From an uncultured Erythrobacter sp. (GTDB lineage Bacteria > Pseudomonadota > Alphaproteobacteria > Sphingomonadales > Sphingomonadaceae): a DNA stretch of 64,000 nucleotides. The stretch spans positions 779,501 to 843,500 of the forward strand of contig NZ_CANMPJ010000001.1 in assembly GCF_947499705.1 (NCBI RefSeq), in the 5' to 3' direction. Shown piece after piece: positions 42,398-50,070 of the stretch. Made by a program: the position numbers and the translations under genes. The stretch's first letter is position 1. Every line of letters starts with the position of its first letter. The notes under the pieces were generated by a model. It had not been told where the DNA came from. It did no database searches and was given only the letters and a program-made list of their open reading frames with translations.

Positions 42398-43923
42398 CGG
42401 CCTCGAACTTGCAAGAGGCATTCGACAATGCCGAACCCATCGCCGCGCCGGAACCTCAACCGCTTTATCGCGACTTGCCTAGAGCGCAAGAGTTCCCTTT
42501 GGACGCCCTGGGACCGATTCTCAAACCCGCCGCACAGGCCATTGAAAGTGTCGTGCAATGCCCGCTTGTCTGCGCCGCCAATTCCTTGCTGGCTGTCGCT
42601 TCGCTTGCAGCACAGGGCAGGGCAAACATCATACTGCCGATAGGGCAAGGAAAGCCCGTGCCGCTGTCGCTCTATCTGTTGACTGTGCTGGACAGTGGTG
42701 AGCGCAAATCAACCGCCGATGGCCTGGCACTAAAGCCGGTTCGGGACTTTGAGCAAGAACTGGATTCCAAGACGGCTGAGGAGCGTCAGGATCACGCGAC
42801 CACTATGGCCGCGCGCGATGCCAAGCGGAAACAACTCACCAGTAAACACAAGGCCGATCCAGACGCGCTAAAAGCGGCTTTGGATGAGTTGGGTCCGGAC
42901 CCGCTACCGCCCGTGATTTCGACAATCGCACCCTCTGGCGATCAGACAATGGAAGGACTGTTTCGGGTCTATCAGCAAGGGCGACCGGCCATAGGGATGT
43001 TGTGCGACGATGCCGCAACATTCCTTGGCGGTCACAGTCTGAAGGCAGAGCAAAAGGTGACGACAACCGCCAGCCTATGCCGGATTTGGGATGGCTCAAA
43101 ACTGGAGAGGATACGGGGCGGCGATGGTGTAGTCATTCTTCGCGATAGGCGTCTGGCTGCGCATTTCATGGTGCAAAGCGGTGTTGCCGCCGAGTTCCTT
43201 GGTGATGAGCGTTTTGCGGACCAAGGCTTGCACCCCCGGTTTTTGGTGGCTGCACCAGAGGGCAGGGCCGGAACGCGCTTTCGCGACGATGCTGTCTATC
43301 AACAGGTAGCACGCGCAGCGGCTGAGAAGCTGGAGGCATACAACGCCGCAATCCTCTCATTGTTGCGACCTGAGGTTCGGTGGAAGAACAACTTTGACCG
43401 CAACTTTGGGGTCGAGATGGACAGACTGGAATTGACCCCACAGGCACGCGAATTGTTGGTGGAAGCGATGAACACCACAGAGCGAGAGCTAGGCCCGAAC
43501 GGTGAACTGGTTTCGGTCAAGGCGTTTGCTTCCAAGTTGCCAGAGAACGCCGCCCGGATTGCCGGACTCCTGACCCTGCTGCAAAGCCCGGATGCGCGGG
43601 TGGTGAACGAACGCACGCTGGCCAATGCAATCGAGATTGCCCGGTTTTACCTGTCCGAGTTCCTGCGATTGAACGCGACCGGCTCGATTGACCCGGCATT
43701 GAAACAGGCGAAGTCTCTCCTTGACTGGCTACAAACGCGTGGTGCCGATCTCGTGCCAATCGCGACGATCTACCAACGCGGGCCGAACGGCATTCGCTCG
43801 GCAGGCAAGGCCCGCGCCTCAATGGCAATTCTGGAGCGTCATGGGTGGGTCGCCAAGATAGAGGGCGGGGCAGAGATTGGCGGCAAGTATTACAAGGAAG
43901 TCTGGAGGGTAATTCGATGCTGA
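42394..43923 (+). CDS. DUF3987 helicase-like protein
   Basis: The 509-residue protein has the P-loop-like site LDSGERKSTADGL (about residues 103-115) and VISTIAPSGDQTMEGLFRVY, GMLCDDAATFLGGHSLKAEQ, typical of DUF3987, a family replacing the helicase beside CHC2 primases in mobile elements. Likely a replicative helicase or loader; this is inference from partners. Coupled with the primase (4 bp) and with the next gene (7 bp). Confidence 0.88.
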   Translation: MTASNLQEAFDNAEPIAAPEPQPLYRDLPRAQEFPLDALGPILKPAAQAIESVVQCPLVCAANSLLAVASLAAQGRANIILPIGQGKPVPLSLYLLTVLDSGERKSTADGLALKPVRDFEQELDSKTAEERQDHATTMAARDAKRKQLTSKHKADPDALKAALDELGPDPLPPVISTIAPSGDQTMEGLFRVYQQGRPAIGMLCDDAATFLGGHSLKAEQKVTTTASLCRIWDGSKLERIRGGDGVVILRDRRLAAHFMVQSGVAAEFLGDERFADQGLHPRFLVAAPEGRAGTRFRDDAVYQQVARAAAEKLEAYNAAILSLLRPEVRWKNNFDRNFGVEMDRLELTPQARELLVEAMNTTERELGPNGELVSVKAFASKLPENAARIAGLLTLLQSPDARVVNERTLANAIEIARFYLSEFLRLNATGSIDPALKQAKSLLDWLQTRGADLVPIATIYQRGPNGIRSAGKARASMAILERHGWVAKIEGGAEIGGKYYKEVWRVIRC

Positions 43924-44459
43924 ATTTTGACCCGCACCGCTGGCTGGAGGAACATCAAGAGGTTCCAGAAATTAGCAGCTTAGCAACTTTAGCAGCCACT
44001 CACCCCAAAACCGGGAAACAAGGAAATGAGTGGAAGCTGTTTGATTCTAATAGCTTAGATGAAAATGGCGAAAAACGAGAATTGGAGGGCGACCCTGCTA
44101 AAGTTGCTAGACCTGCTAAAGTTGTGCTGCGCGAGTGGTCGGTGTCTCTAGCGGCGCTCGATGGTGGCAAGCCTAGTCCGGGCATTGACCGAAAGGTCTG
44201 GCGAGAGCTTATCGAGTGCTCGCTATGGTGGCTCGATGGATTCGGACAGCAAGCGGCCCGCGATGGCTGGCGGACCGGCGACGTCTTTGGATTCCGCCTG
44301 GATCATCCCCGCCAAGGTGGATTGATTGACCGCCTCGGCACGGCCCGAAATCTTCTGCTTGATGGCAAGCGCGCCCGGTGGCGTTCGCATGGCGACTTGG
44401 TGATGAAATTCAATGCGGGGGCTTACCCGGAGCTTCCTGCCTTTTGGGAGGCCGATTGA
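43917..44459 (+). CDS. Unknown island protein (180 aa)
   Basis: It starts MLNFDPHRWLEEHQEVPEIS, with a region of Lys/Glu and a C-terminal RLGTARNLLLDGKRARWRSH. No family recognised by eye. GGAGG stands before ATG 43917. It overlaps DUF3987 by 7 bp and shares one base with the next gene, so it belongs to the module. Confidence 0.72.
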   Translation: MLNFDPHRWLEEHQEVPEISSLATLAATHPKTGKQGNEWKLFDSNSLDENGEKRELEGDPAKVARPAKVVLREWSVSLAALDGGKPSPGIDRKVWRELIECSLWWLDGFGQQAARDGWRTGDVFGFRLDHPRQGGLIDRLGTARNLLLDGKRARWRSHGDLVMKFNAGAYPELPAFWEAD

Positions 44460-45196
44460 TGGCGCGCCCCGCAACCGATCTAAAGCTCCGAAAGACCGAT
44501 GCGGCTCCTAGCCGAAAGCGCTCACGTCGCGACCGTAAGAGGCCAGATCCACACCCGGCGCTCAAGGTCCAGGAACAGGAGGCGGCCGAATTTGTGAAAG
44601 AGCTCCCTGTCGCACCAGCAGTCGTTCAAGAGCGTCGCCGTGACACGTGGCTGACTATGTCCCCTCACAACGATCAACAGCTTTGGGAGTTGCAGTTGTG
44701 CCAAGCGTTCGGCACCCGCTCTTCGCCTTTACTGACAACGTTCATCAATCAGCTATCGGACTTGGTCCCGAGTGTTTGGGATGAGGATTATCGTGTCTGG
44801 AAGACCGACGAAACTGAATGGAATGCGCTTCTCGCGCTAGTCGCGGATCACCAACCAAAGAATGCCGCGCAAGCGGCTTTGGCCGCGCAAATGGCTGCGA
44901 CTCACCTAATGACGATGCGAGCTTCGAAAGCTGCCCTGAACAATGGGGGATCGATCTTGTGTGCTGATGCCGCGCTCGCCTCTCGATTGGCTCGCACATA
45001 TGCCTCACAATGCGGGACCATGCAGATGCTCAAGGGAGAGAGGCCTTCAGTGTCGCAATCGATCCACGTCACGAAAGAGGAACACATTCACTACCACAAT
45101 GACCGGGGGGCATCCGAAAATGGAAACCAATGCCATGCAACGGGAGCCAGAACCGGAAGCACTGCGGCGAGCTCCTCGCTGTCAGGCCCGGACTAG
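44459..45196 (+). CDS. Unknown island protein (245 aa), common in Sphingomonadales elements
   Basis: A basic N-terminus (ATDLKLRKTDAAPSRKRSRR), a helical middle (QLWELQLCQAFGTRSSPLLT, TEWNALLALVADHQPKNAAQ, AALAAQMAATHLMTMRASKA) and QSIHVTKEEHIHYHNDRG near the end. The pattern recalls proteins encoded next to HGG-type proteins in other mobile elements; role unknown. It overlaps the next gene by 77 bp. Confidence 0.75.
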   Translation: MARPATDLKLRKTDAAPSRKRSRRDRKRPDPHPALKVQEQEAAEFVKELPVAPAVVQERRRDTWLTMSPHNDQQLWELQLCQAFGTRSSPLLTTFINQLSDLVPSVWDEDYRVWKTDETEWNALLALVADHQPKNAAQAALAAQMAATHLMTMRASKAALNNGGSILCADAALASRLARTYASQCGTMQMLKGERPSVSQSIHVTKEEHIHYHNDRGASENGNQCHATGARTGSTAASSSLSGPD

Positions 45197-45383
45197 ACAA
45201 GGTAAGTCCTGCGGCTCCCCGGCAGTGCGCGGCAAGACTGTGTGTCGAATGCATGGGGCATTTGCAGGAGCGCCCAAGGGGCGGCGGAATGGGAGCTTCA
45301 AGCACGGCGGACATACGAAGGAAGCTAGAGCGCTACGGGACGATGCTCGACGACTTCTAAGGATCTTAAGCGACGCCGCTTAG
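45120..45383 (+). CDS. HGG-motif small protein
   Basis: The 87-residue protein has CQARTRQGKSCGSPAVRGKT and VCRMHGAFAGAPKGRRNGSF KHGG, the Cys/His/Gly motif of 'HGG' proteins of phages and integrative elements. The Cys (CQA, SCGSP, VCRMHG) may bind zinc. A GGGGGG run is 9 bp before ATG 45120. Role unknown. Confidence 0.8.
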   Translation: METNAMQREPEPEALRRAPRCQARTRQGKSCGSPAVRGKTVCRMHGAFAGAPKGRRNGSFKHGGHTKEARALRDDARRLLRILSDAA

Positions 45384-45492
45384 CTGCGTTGCAACTCTCT
45401 AGTCGAAATGGAGCTAGAGGTGGCAGCATTTTGTCTGCTGATGCCAAATGCAGACTGACTGCTAACGACCCATTTGGCGACATTGATCTAAG

Positions 45493-45765
45493 CTACTTTC
45501 GCGTCCGTTCGAGTAGGTCTACGAGTTCCTCGAACTTCTCGCGCTGCTCGCCTTCGTCACCACTGGCAATAGCTTCAGCTACGCAGCAAGCCGCGTGATC
45601 CTTGAGAACCTGAGTTTCGACCTTCGCTAATGCCGATTTGATCGCAGCGATCTGGTGAAGAACGTCCATGCAGTAGCGGTCGTCTTCGACCATCTGCGCA
45701 ACGCCGCGCACTTGTCCTTCAATTCTTTTGAGGCGGTTCAGCTTGGCATTGGAGTCTTTGCCCAT
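45493..45765 (-). CDS. csoR: CsoR-type copper-sensing repressor
   Basis: The 90-residue all-helical protein has LNRLKRIEGQVRGVAQMVED, then YCMDVLHQIAAIKSAL and DHAACC. The Cys...His-x3-Cys pattern is that of Cu(I)-sensing CsoR, rather than Ni/Co RcnR. It releases its operator when copper binds. It is divergent from copA, and a G-tract palindrome lies between. ATG 45765 (MGKDSNAKL). Confidence 0.93.
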   Translation of the reverse strand: MGKDSNAKLNRLKRIEGQVRGVAQMVEDDRYCMDVLHQIAAIKSALAKVETQVLKDHAACCVAEAIASGDEGEQREKFEELVDLLERTRK

Positions 45766-45783
45766 TTGTCGATCCTGATTGAA

Positions 45784-45800
45784 ATACCCTAGGGGGGTAT
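45784..45800. promoter_or_regulatory. CsoR operator candidate
   Basis: ATACCC at 45784-45789 and GGGTAT at 45795-45800 with a five-base centre TAGGG: the TACCC-n-GGGTA pattern known for CsoR-family sites. It lies 19 bp from the csoR start and 30 bp before copA, so one site can control both. Confidence 0.75.
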
Positions 45801-45829
45801 ATATAGGTGATGCCACTCGTTCAACAGAG

Positions 45830-47551
45830 ATGACATTCTACATGCCCAAGCTCTCCCGTCGCAACCTGATTACCAGCACCGCCGCATTGGCCGCCGCGTC
45901 GTCACTTCCCATGCCAGCATGGGCAAGGGGCAAGTCCTTGGGCCAGTCGCTGCCACACGCGAGCAAGGGGTTTGGTGAGATGTCCGGCGAGGACATCGAC
46001 CTCTCGATTGGCGATGCGCACTTCATGACCGAAGGCCGTGCTGGGCACGCCTTTGCCGTGAATGGAACCGTGCCCGGTCCCCTGATCCGCTTGCGCGAGG
46101 GGCAGGACGTTCGGCTGCACGTGACCAACAATCTGAGCGAAGACAGTTCGATCCACTGGCACGGCCTACTTTTGCCATTCCAATTCGACGGAGTTCCCGG
46201 TGTCAGCTTCCCCGGTATCAAGCCTGGAGAGACCTTCACCTACGAGTTCCCAATCCGTCAGACCGGAACCTACTGGTGGCACTCACATTCAGGGCTGCAA
46301 GAACAGGCAGGGCATTACGGTCCGATCATCATTGAGAGCGATAAGCCGGACCCGCGCTATGACTGCGATTATGTCGTGCTTCTATCAGAGTTTACGCCAA
46401 TCCATCCGCACCAGATCATGCGTTTGTTGAAGGTTGGTGAGCATTACTTCCAGAGACAGATGCAGACCGCCAGCGAAGGCGAGATGTCGGGCGAAATGCG
46501 CCGTATGTGGGGGCAGATGCGCATGAACCCGCGAGACATCTCCGATGTTACCGGGACGACTTACACCTATCTCATCAACGGCCACGGACCGACGGACAAC
46601 CTCCAGCTTGAGTTCAAACCGGGTGAGCGGGTCAGGCTGCGCGTCATCAACGGTTCGGCGATGACCTTTTTCAACGTGCGCATCCCCGGCGTGCCAATGA
46701 CGATCATTCAAACCGACGGACAAGACGTTGATGAAGTTGAAGTGGATGAATTCCAGATTGGCGTTGCCGAGACGTATGATGTGATTGTCGCTCCTTCGGA
46801 CGGCAGCCACGCTTTCGTTGCTGAGGCGATGGATCGCAGCGGGATGGGCGTTGCGAGCCTCACGAGCCACAAGGGTCATATCGCCACGCCGCCCGCGTTA
46901 CGCGAGATACCGACGTTGACTATGACCGACATGGGCATGATGGACCACGCCGCGATGGGACATGGCGATATGGGTGGCATGGAGCACGACATGCGCGACA
47001 CTTCGTTGTTGCCCGATGACGTAGAAGTCGGCCCCGGCATCGACATGGTTGCGCCCATGCCAACTGACCGCATGGGCTTCCCCGGACTTGGTCTAGACGA
47101 CGTTCCGCACCGCGTGCTGCGCTACACCGACCTCAAGGCCAAGCGGATGAACCCGCACCGCGAAGTGGAACGGGAAATGGAGATACATCTCACCGGGAAC
47201 ATGGAACGCTACATGTGGTCCTTTGACGGCAAGAAGTTCACTGCCGTCACCGATGATCCGATCCGCTTCGGATATGATGAGCGTGTGCGTGTGAAGCTGG
47301 TCAATCAGACCATGATGGCTCACCCGATCCACCTGCACGGTCATTTCTTCGAGATGGTGAACGGCGCTGATCACATGCACCAGCCTTTGAAGCACACGAT
47401 GGTGGTGCAACCGGGCGGCACGGCGACCTTTGATCTCACAGCCAATGAGCCGGGTGACTGGGCCTTCCACTGTCATCTGCTCTACCACATGCACGCAGGC
47501 ATGATGCAGGTCGTAACTGTGCGCCCCTTCCCTGACGGGGCGCTAGGCTGA
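45830..47551 (+). CDS. copA: Multicopper oxidase CopA (copper resistance)
   Basis: The 573-residue periplasmic oxidase has a Tat signal (PKLSRRNLITSTAALAAASS), cupredoxin domains with copper ligands IHWHGLLLP, YWWHSHSGLQEQ, HPIHLHGHFFEM and WAFHCHLLYHMHAGMM, and a Met/His-rich loop (MGMMDHAAMGHGDMGGMEHD). It oxidises Cu(I) to the less toxic Cu(II). The start may be 45830 or 45842 (MPKLSRRN); neither has a good ribosome site. copB overlaps its stop by one base. Confidence 0.95.
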   Translation: MTFYMPKLSRRNLITSTAALAAASSLPMPAWARGKSLGQSLPHASKGFGEMSGEDIDLSIGDAHFMTEGRAGHAFAVNGTVPGPLIRLREGQDVRLHVTNNLSEDSSIHWHGLLLPFQFDGVPGVSFPGIKPGETFTYEFPIRQTGTYWWHSHSGLQEQAGHYGPIIIESDKPDPRYDCDYVVLLSEFTPIHPHQIMRLLKVGEHYFQRQMQTASEGEMSGEMRRMWGQMRMNPRDISDVTGTTYTYLINGHGPTDNLQLEFKPGERVRLRVINGSAMTFFNVRIPGVPMTIIQTDGQDVDEVEVDEFQIGVAETYDVIVAPSDGSHAFVAEAMDRSGMGVASLTSHKGHIATPPALREIPTLTMTDMGMMDHAAMGHGDMGGMEHDMRDTSLLPDDVEVGPGIDMVAPMPTDRMGFPGLGLDDVPHRVLRYTDLKAKRMNPHREVEREMEIHLTGNMERYMWSFDGKKFTAVTDDPIRFGYDERVRVKLVNQTMMAHPIHLHGHFFEMVNGADHMHQPLKHTMVVQPGGTATFDLTANEPGDWAFHCHLLYHMHAGMMQVVTVRPFPDGALG

Positions 47552-48597
47552 TGCGCGTTCTCTTGCTTGTTAGTGCGGCGCTGATTGCCGTTCCATTGTG
47601 TTCGCCTTTGACAGCGCAGGACCATTCCTCTCATGGAAGCGATCCGCAACCGGAGATGGACCTCAAAGTCGATCACTGCGCGATGGGCCATCTACCGCCC
47701 GAACAGTGCCCGCCGAAAGATGAGTCCGACGGCGATCAGGCCGAGCATACTGACCATTCCGCCATGGATCATGGGGCAATGGATCATGGGGCAATGGATC
47801 ACAGCCAGCACAGTGGAACTACGGACAAGTCTGTTCCCGGCGCTGCTGCTGAAGACGCGGTGCCAGCAAGAGCCCTTGAAGGCCCTCGGCATGCAGCCGA
47901 CGCGATCTGGGGTGCCGACGCCATGGCACCAAGCCGTGACACCCTTGCCCGCGAGAATGGCGGGATGCGCACGGGCAGCGTTCTCATCGAAAGACTTGAG
48001 GCGCGCATCGCCAACGATGGCGGCGAGGATGGATATGTCTGGGATGCGCAAGCCTTCTACGGCGGCGACATCAACCGCTTTGTCCTGAAAACTGAGGGCG
48101 AAGGCGAGTTCGGCGGAGAATTGGAGGACGCCGAGGTACAGGCCCTTTACAGCCGCGCAATCGGCCCCTTCTTTGATCTGCAAGCGGGTGTGCGTCTTGA
48201 TCCTGTGCCAGATACACGCGGCCACCTCGTAATCGGCGTGCAGGGTCTCGCGCCTTACATGTTCCATGTCGATGGCGCGCTATTCCTCTCGGATCGAGGC
48301 GACCTCACAGCGCGGCTGGAAGGCGAATACGATCAACGGATCACGCAACGGCTGATCGTGCAGCCTCGCTTAGAAGTCGAACTGGCCGCACAAGACATTC
48401 CCGAACGTGGGATCGGTGCCGGGATCACCAAGATCGAACCGGGGGTGCGGCTGCGCTACGAGATCAAACGCGAGTTCGCGCCCTATGTCGGCATCGAATA
48501 CGAGGCCGCTTTGGGAGAGACCGCCAAAATAGCCCGAGCGGCTGGCGAAGCCCCGGATGGTTTCAAATTGCTGATCGGCGTAAGGGCTTGGTTTTAG
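47551..48597 (+). CDS. copB: Copper resistance outer membrane protein CopB
   Basis: The 348-residue protein has a signal peptide (LLLVSAALIAVPLCSPLTAQ), a His/Met-rich metal-binding region with repeated MDHGA (HTDHSAMDHGAMDHGAMDHS), and a C-terminal beta-barrel (about residues 125-348: VLIERLEARIANDGGEDGYV, ...LLIGVRAWF). CopB works with CopA in periplasmic copper handling. It is coupled to copA. Confidence 0.94.
   Translation: MRVLLLVSAALIAVPLCSPLTAQDHSSHGSDPQPEMDLKVDHCAMGHLPPEQCPPKDESDGDQAEHTDHSAMDHGAMDHGAMDHSQHSGTTDKSVPGAAAEDAVPARALEGPRHAADAIWGADAMAPSRDTLARENGGMRTGSVLIERLEARIANDGGEDGYVWDAQAFYGGDINRFVLKTEGEGEFGGELEDAEVQALYSRAIGPFFDLQAGVRLDPVPDTRGHLVIGVQGLAPYMFHVDGALFLSDRGDLTARLEGEYDQRITQRLIVQPRLEVELAAQDIPERGIGAGITKIEPGVRLRYEIKREFAPYVGIEYEAALGETAKIARAAGEAPDGFKLLIGVRAWF
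47764..47802 (+). repeat. 15-base tandem repeat in copB
   Basis: ATGGATCATGGGGCA occurs at 47764-47778 and 47779-47793, and a partial third unit ends at 47802. In frame, each unit encodes MDHGA. Unit number could vary between strains by slippage. Confidence 0.85.
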
Positions 48598-48876
48598 TCA
48601 GGGGAGAAACGTCCGTTTCCACTCCCAAGACTCAGTCGCAAACTCGCGGCTTGATCCGGGCCGAAAGCGGACTGTCCGTATTCGGAGGGTTCCGAGGAAA
48701 GCTGTCATTCCGCTCACGACCCATTTGCGGACATTCGTGCGCCGTATATGAAGGCCTGAAACTAGTCGGGGGGAACGCATGACATGAGCTGGGAACAGGT
48801 CATGATCCTCTCAACGAAGTGATTGTTAGATACAGAGTTGCGGCTCAATATCTTAAAAATTGGAGAGGCAAGCTAG

Positions 48877-49218
48877 ATGAGTGAGGCGATATGGGCCCTT
48901 GTGGGCGTTGTGGTCGGCGGTGTGTTAACAGGGTGCGTGGAGTTATTCTTGCAAAGGCGGCAATTTCAGCATGAGATAAGCCTTTTGAAGCAGCAAAGGC
49001 TTGGCGCTGAAGTCGCTAAGGAAATCATGACGGAGATGCTGAATCACCAGTCTTACGTTGATCGCTCGTTTCAAGCGTTGAGGCGACCGATTGGCGGGTT
49101 CTCTGACGACGAAGTTCGGCAGATGCTTCATGAAGTTGATGCTCGAAGGGTCGAACGCGTAGATGGGTCTGAGTGGTGGTATCTGCGCGCCCGACAAGAG
49201 GAACGTTCAGAGCGCTAA
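48877..49218 (+). CDS. Small membrane-anchored coiled-coil protein
   Basis: The 113-residue product has one N-terminal membrane helix (IWALVGVVVGGVLTGCVELF) and a charged helical tail (LQRRQFQHEISLLKQQRLGA, EVAKEIMTEMLNHQ). GGAGAGGCAAGCTAG lies before the ATG. It is alone after copB, with 279 bp before it that hold only short repeats. No family recognised. Confidence 0.72.
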   Translation: MSEAIWALVGVVVGGVLTGCVELFLQRRQFQHEISLLKQQRLGAEVAKEIMTEMLNHQSYVDRSFQALRRPIGGFSDDEVRQMLHEVDARRVERVDGSEWWYLRARQEERSER

Positions 49219-49541
49219 AGATTAAAAAAGCAGACCATCTCCCTCCACCCCCAGTTCTAGTCAAAGTGCGATGGCTCTAACTGGGCCGAAGCGGACTGGC
49301 AGCTTTTGGTGTGGCGCCAGCAGAAAGCTGCCATGCGGTTTCCGAACCTAGTCCAAGTCATTCTATGGTCGACGCTCGAATGTCCGCTCACGCCCAAAAC
49401 CGGCCTTTCGCATGCAAGCCTGCGCCGGAATAGCTGAGCGCCAATATTAGCTAACTTCTTGATGCAATCAGTCCGTTGAAGTTGTGGACACGCTAAGGCG
49501 AGAAGCAGCATGCAAGGGCATGCGGTTGGAAATCCCGGCCC
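49219..49541. other. Gap between small membrane gene and GNAT-like gene
   Basis: No convincing gene in 323 bp. GGGCCGAAGCGGACT at 49283-49297 resembles 48658-48673, and GAATGTCCGCTCACG at about 49378-49392 is close to the reverse complement of part of 48711-48740. CAGCTTTT at 49300 and AGAAAGCTG at 49322 can form a hairpin. Confidence 0.5.
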
Positions 49542-50066
49542 CTACTGACTGGAATCGACGAGCCGCTGAAACTGGAAAGCCGCCACGCCGGAATCGTGGT
49601 CGAGGCATTCGGTGCGCGGACCTCCGATCACTTTTTCGGCTATGTGAAGGGACGATAGGTTCTCGCGATCCACCACAGCTTCAAGATAGAGTTTCGGAAT
49701 GCCGTTTCGGCTAAGGCCACAGCATATCTCTTCAATTGCCGCCATTACGATACGCTGCGCACGTCCGCAGCCACGACACGATTCCAAGACCGCATAGCCG
49801 AGTTGGAATGTCGGCAACCCATCGATCGGCTCAGTTAGCGCGAAGAGTGCGACCGCGGTGACCTCACCGCCTTCGACTAGCGCATAAGTATATCTTGGCG
49901 AACCAGCAGGCTGGTCAACATGCACTAAGATGTCCGCGTGGAAGTCTGCCGGCTGAACGCCAATTTCCCGCTGTGCAAGCGCTCGGCGGAAATCGATCAA
50001 AGCGTCCATCGGATCAGTCATCCTTGGCACAGACTTTCCTTCCATCTTCTCGACCACGAAGACCAT
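49542..50066 (-). CDS. GNAT-like acetyltransferase
   Basis: The 174-residue protein shows the GNAT order: strand pair with YTYALVEGGEVTAVALFAL, FQLGYAVLESCRGCGRAQRI (acetyl-CoA site, Gly-rich loop), VMAAIEEICCGLSRNGIPKL, YLEAVVDRENLSSLHIAEKV. It probably transfers an acetyl group from acetyl-CoA; the target is unknown. ATG 50066 is 4 bp after the stop of the SMC-like ATPase gene, so the two are one transcript and may work together. Confidence 0.75.
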   Translation of the reverse strand: MVFVVEKMEGKSVPRMTDPMDALIDFRRALAQREIGVQPADFHADILVHVDQPAGSPRYTYALVEGGEVTAVALFALTEPIDGLPTFQLGYAVLESCRGCGRAQRIVMAAIEEICCGLSRNGIPKLYLEAVVDRENLSSLHIAEKVIGGPRTECLDHDSGVAAFQFQRLVDSSQ

Positions 50067-50070
50067 CGTC

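Noticed and set aside
45389..45598. A 69-residue frame after the HGG gene
   Set aside because: It runs into csoR from the opposite strand and has no ribosome site or motif.
47764..47802. Tandem repeat as a CRISPR array
   Set aside because: Units are adjacent without spacers and lie in frame inside copB.
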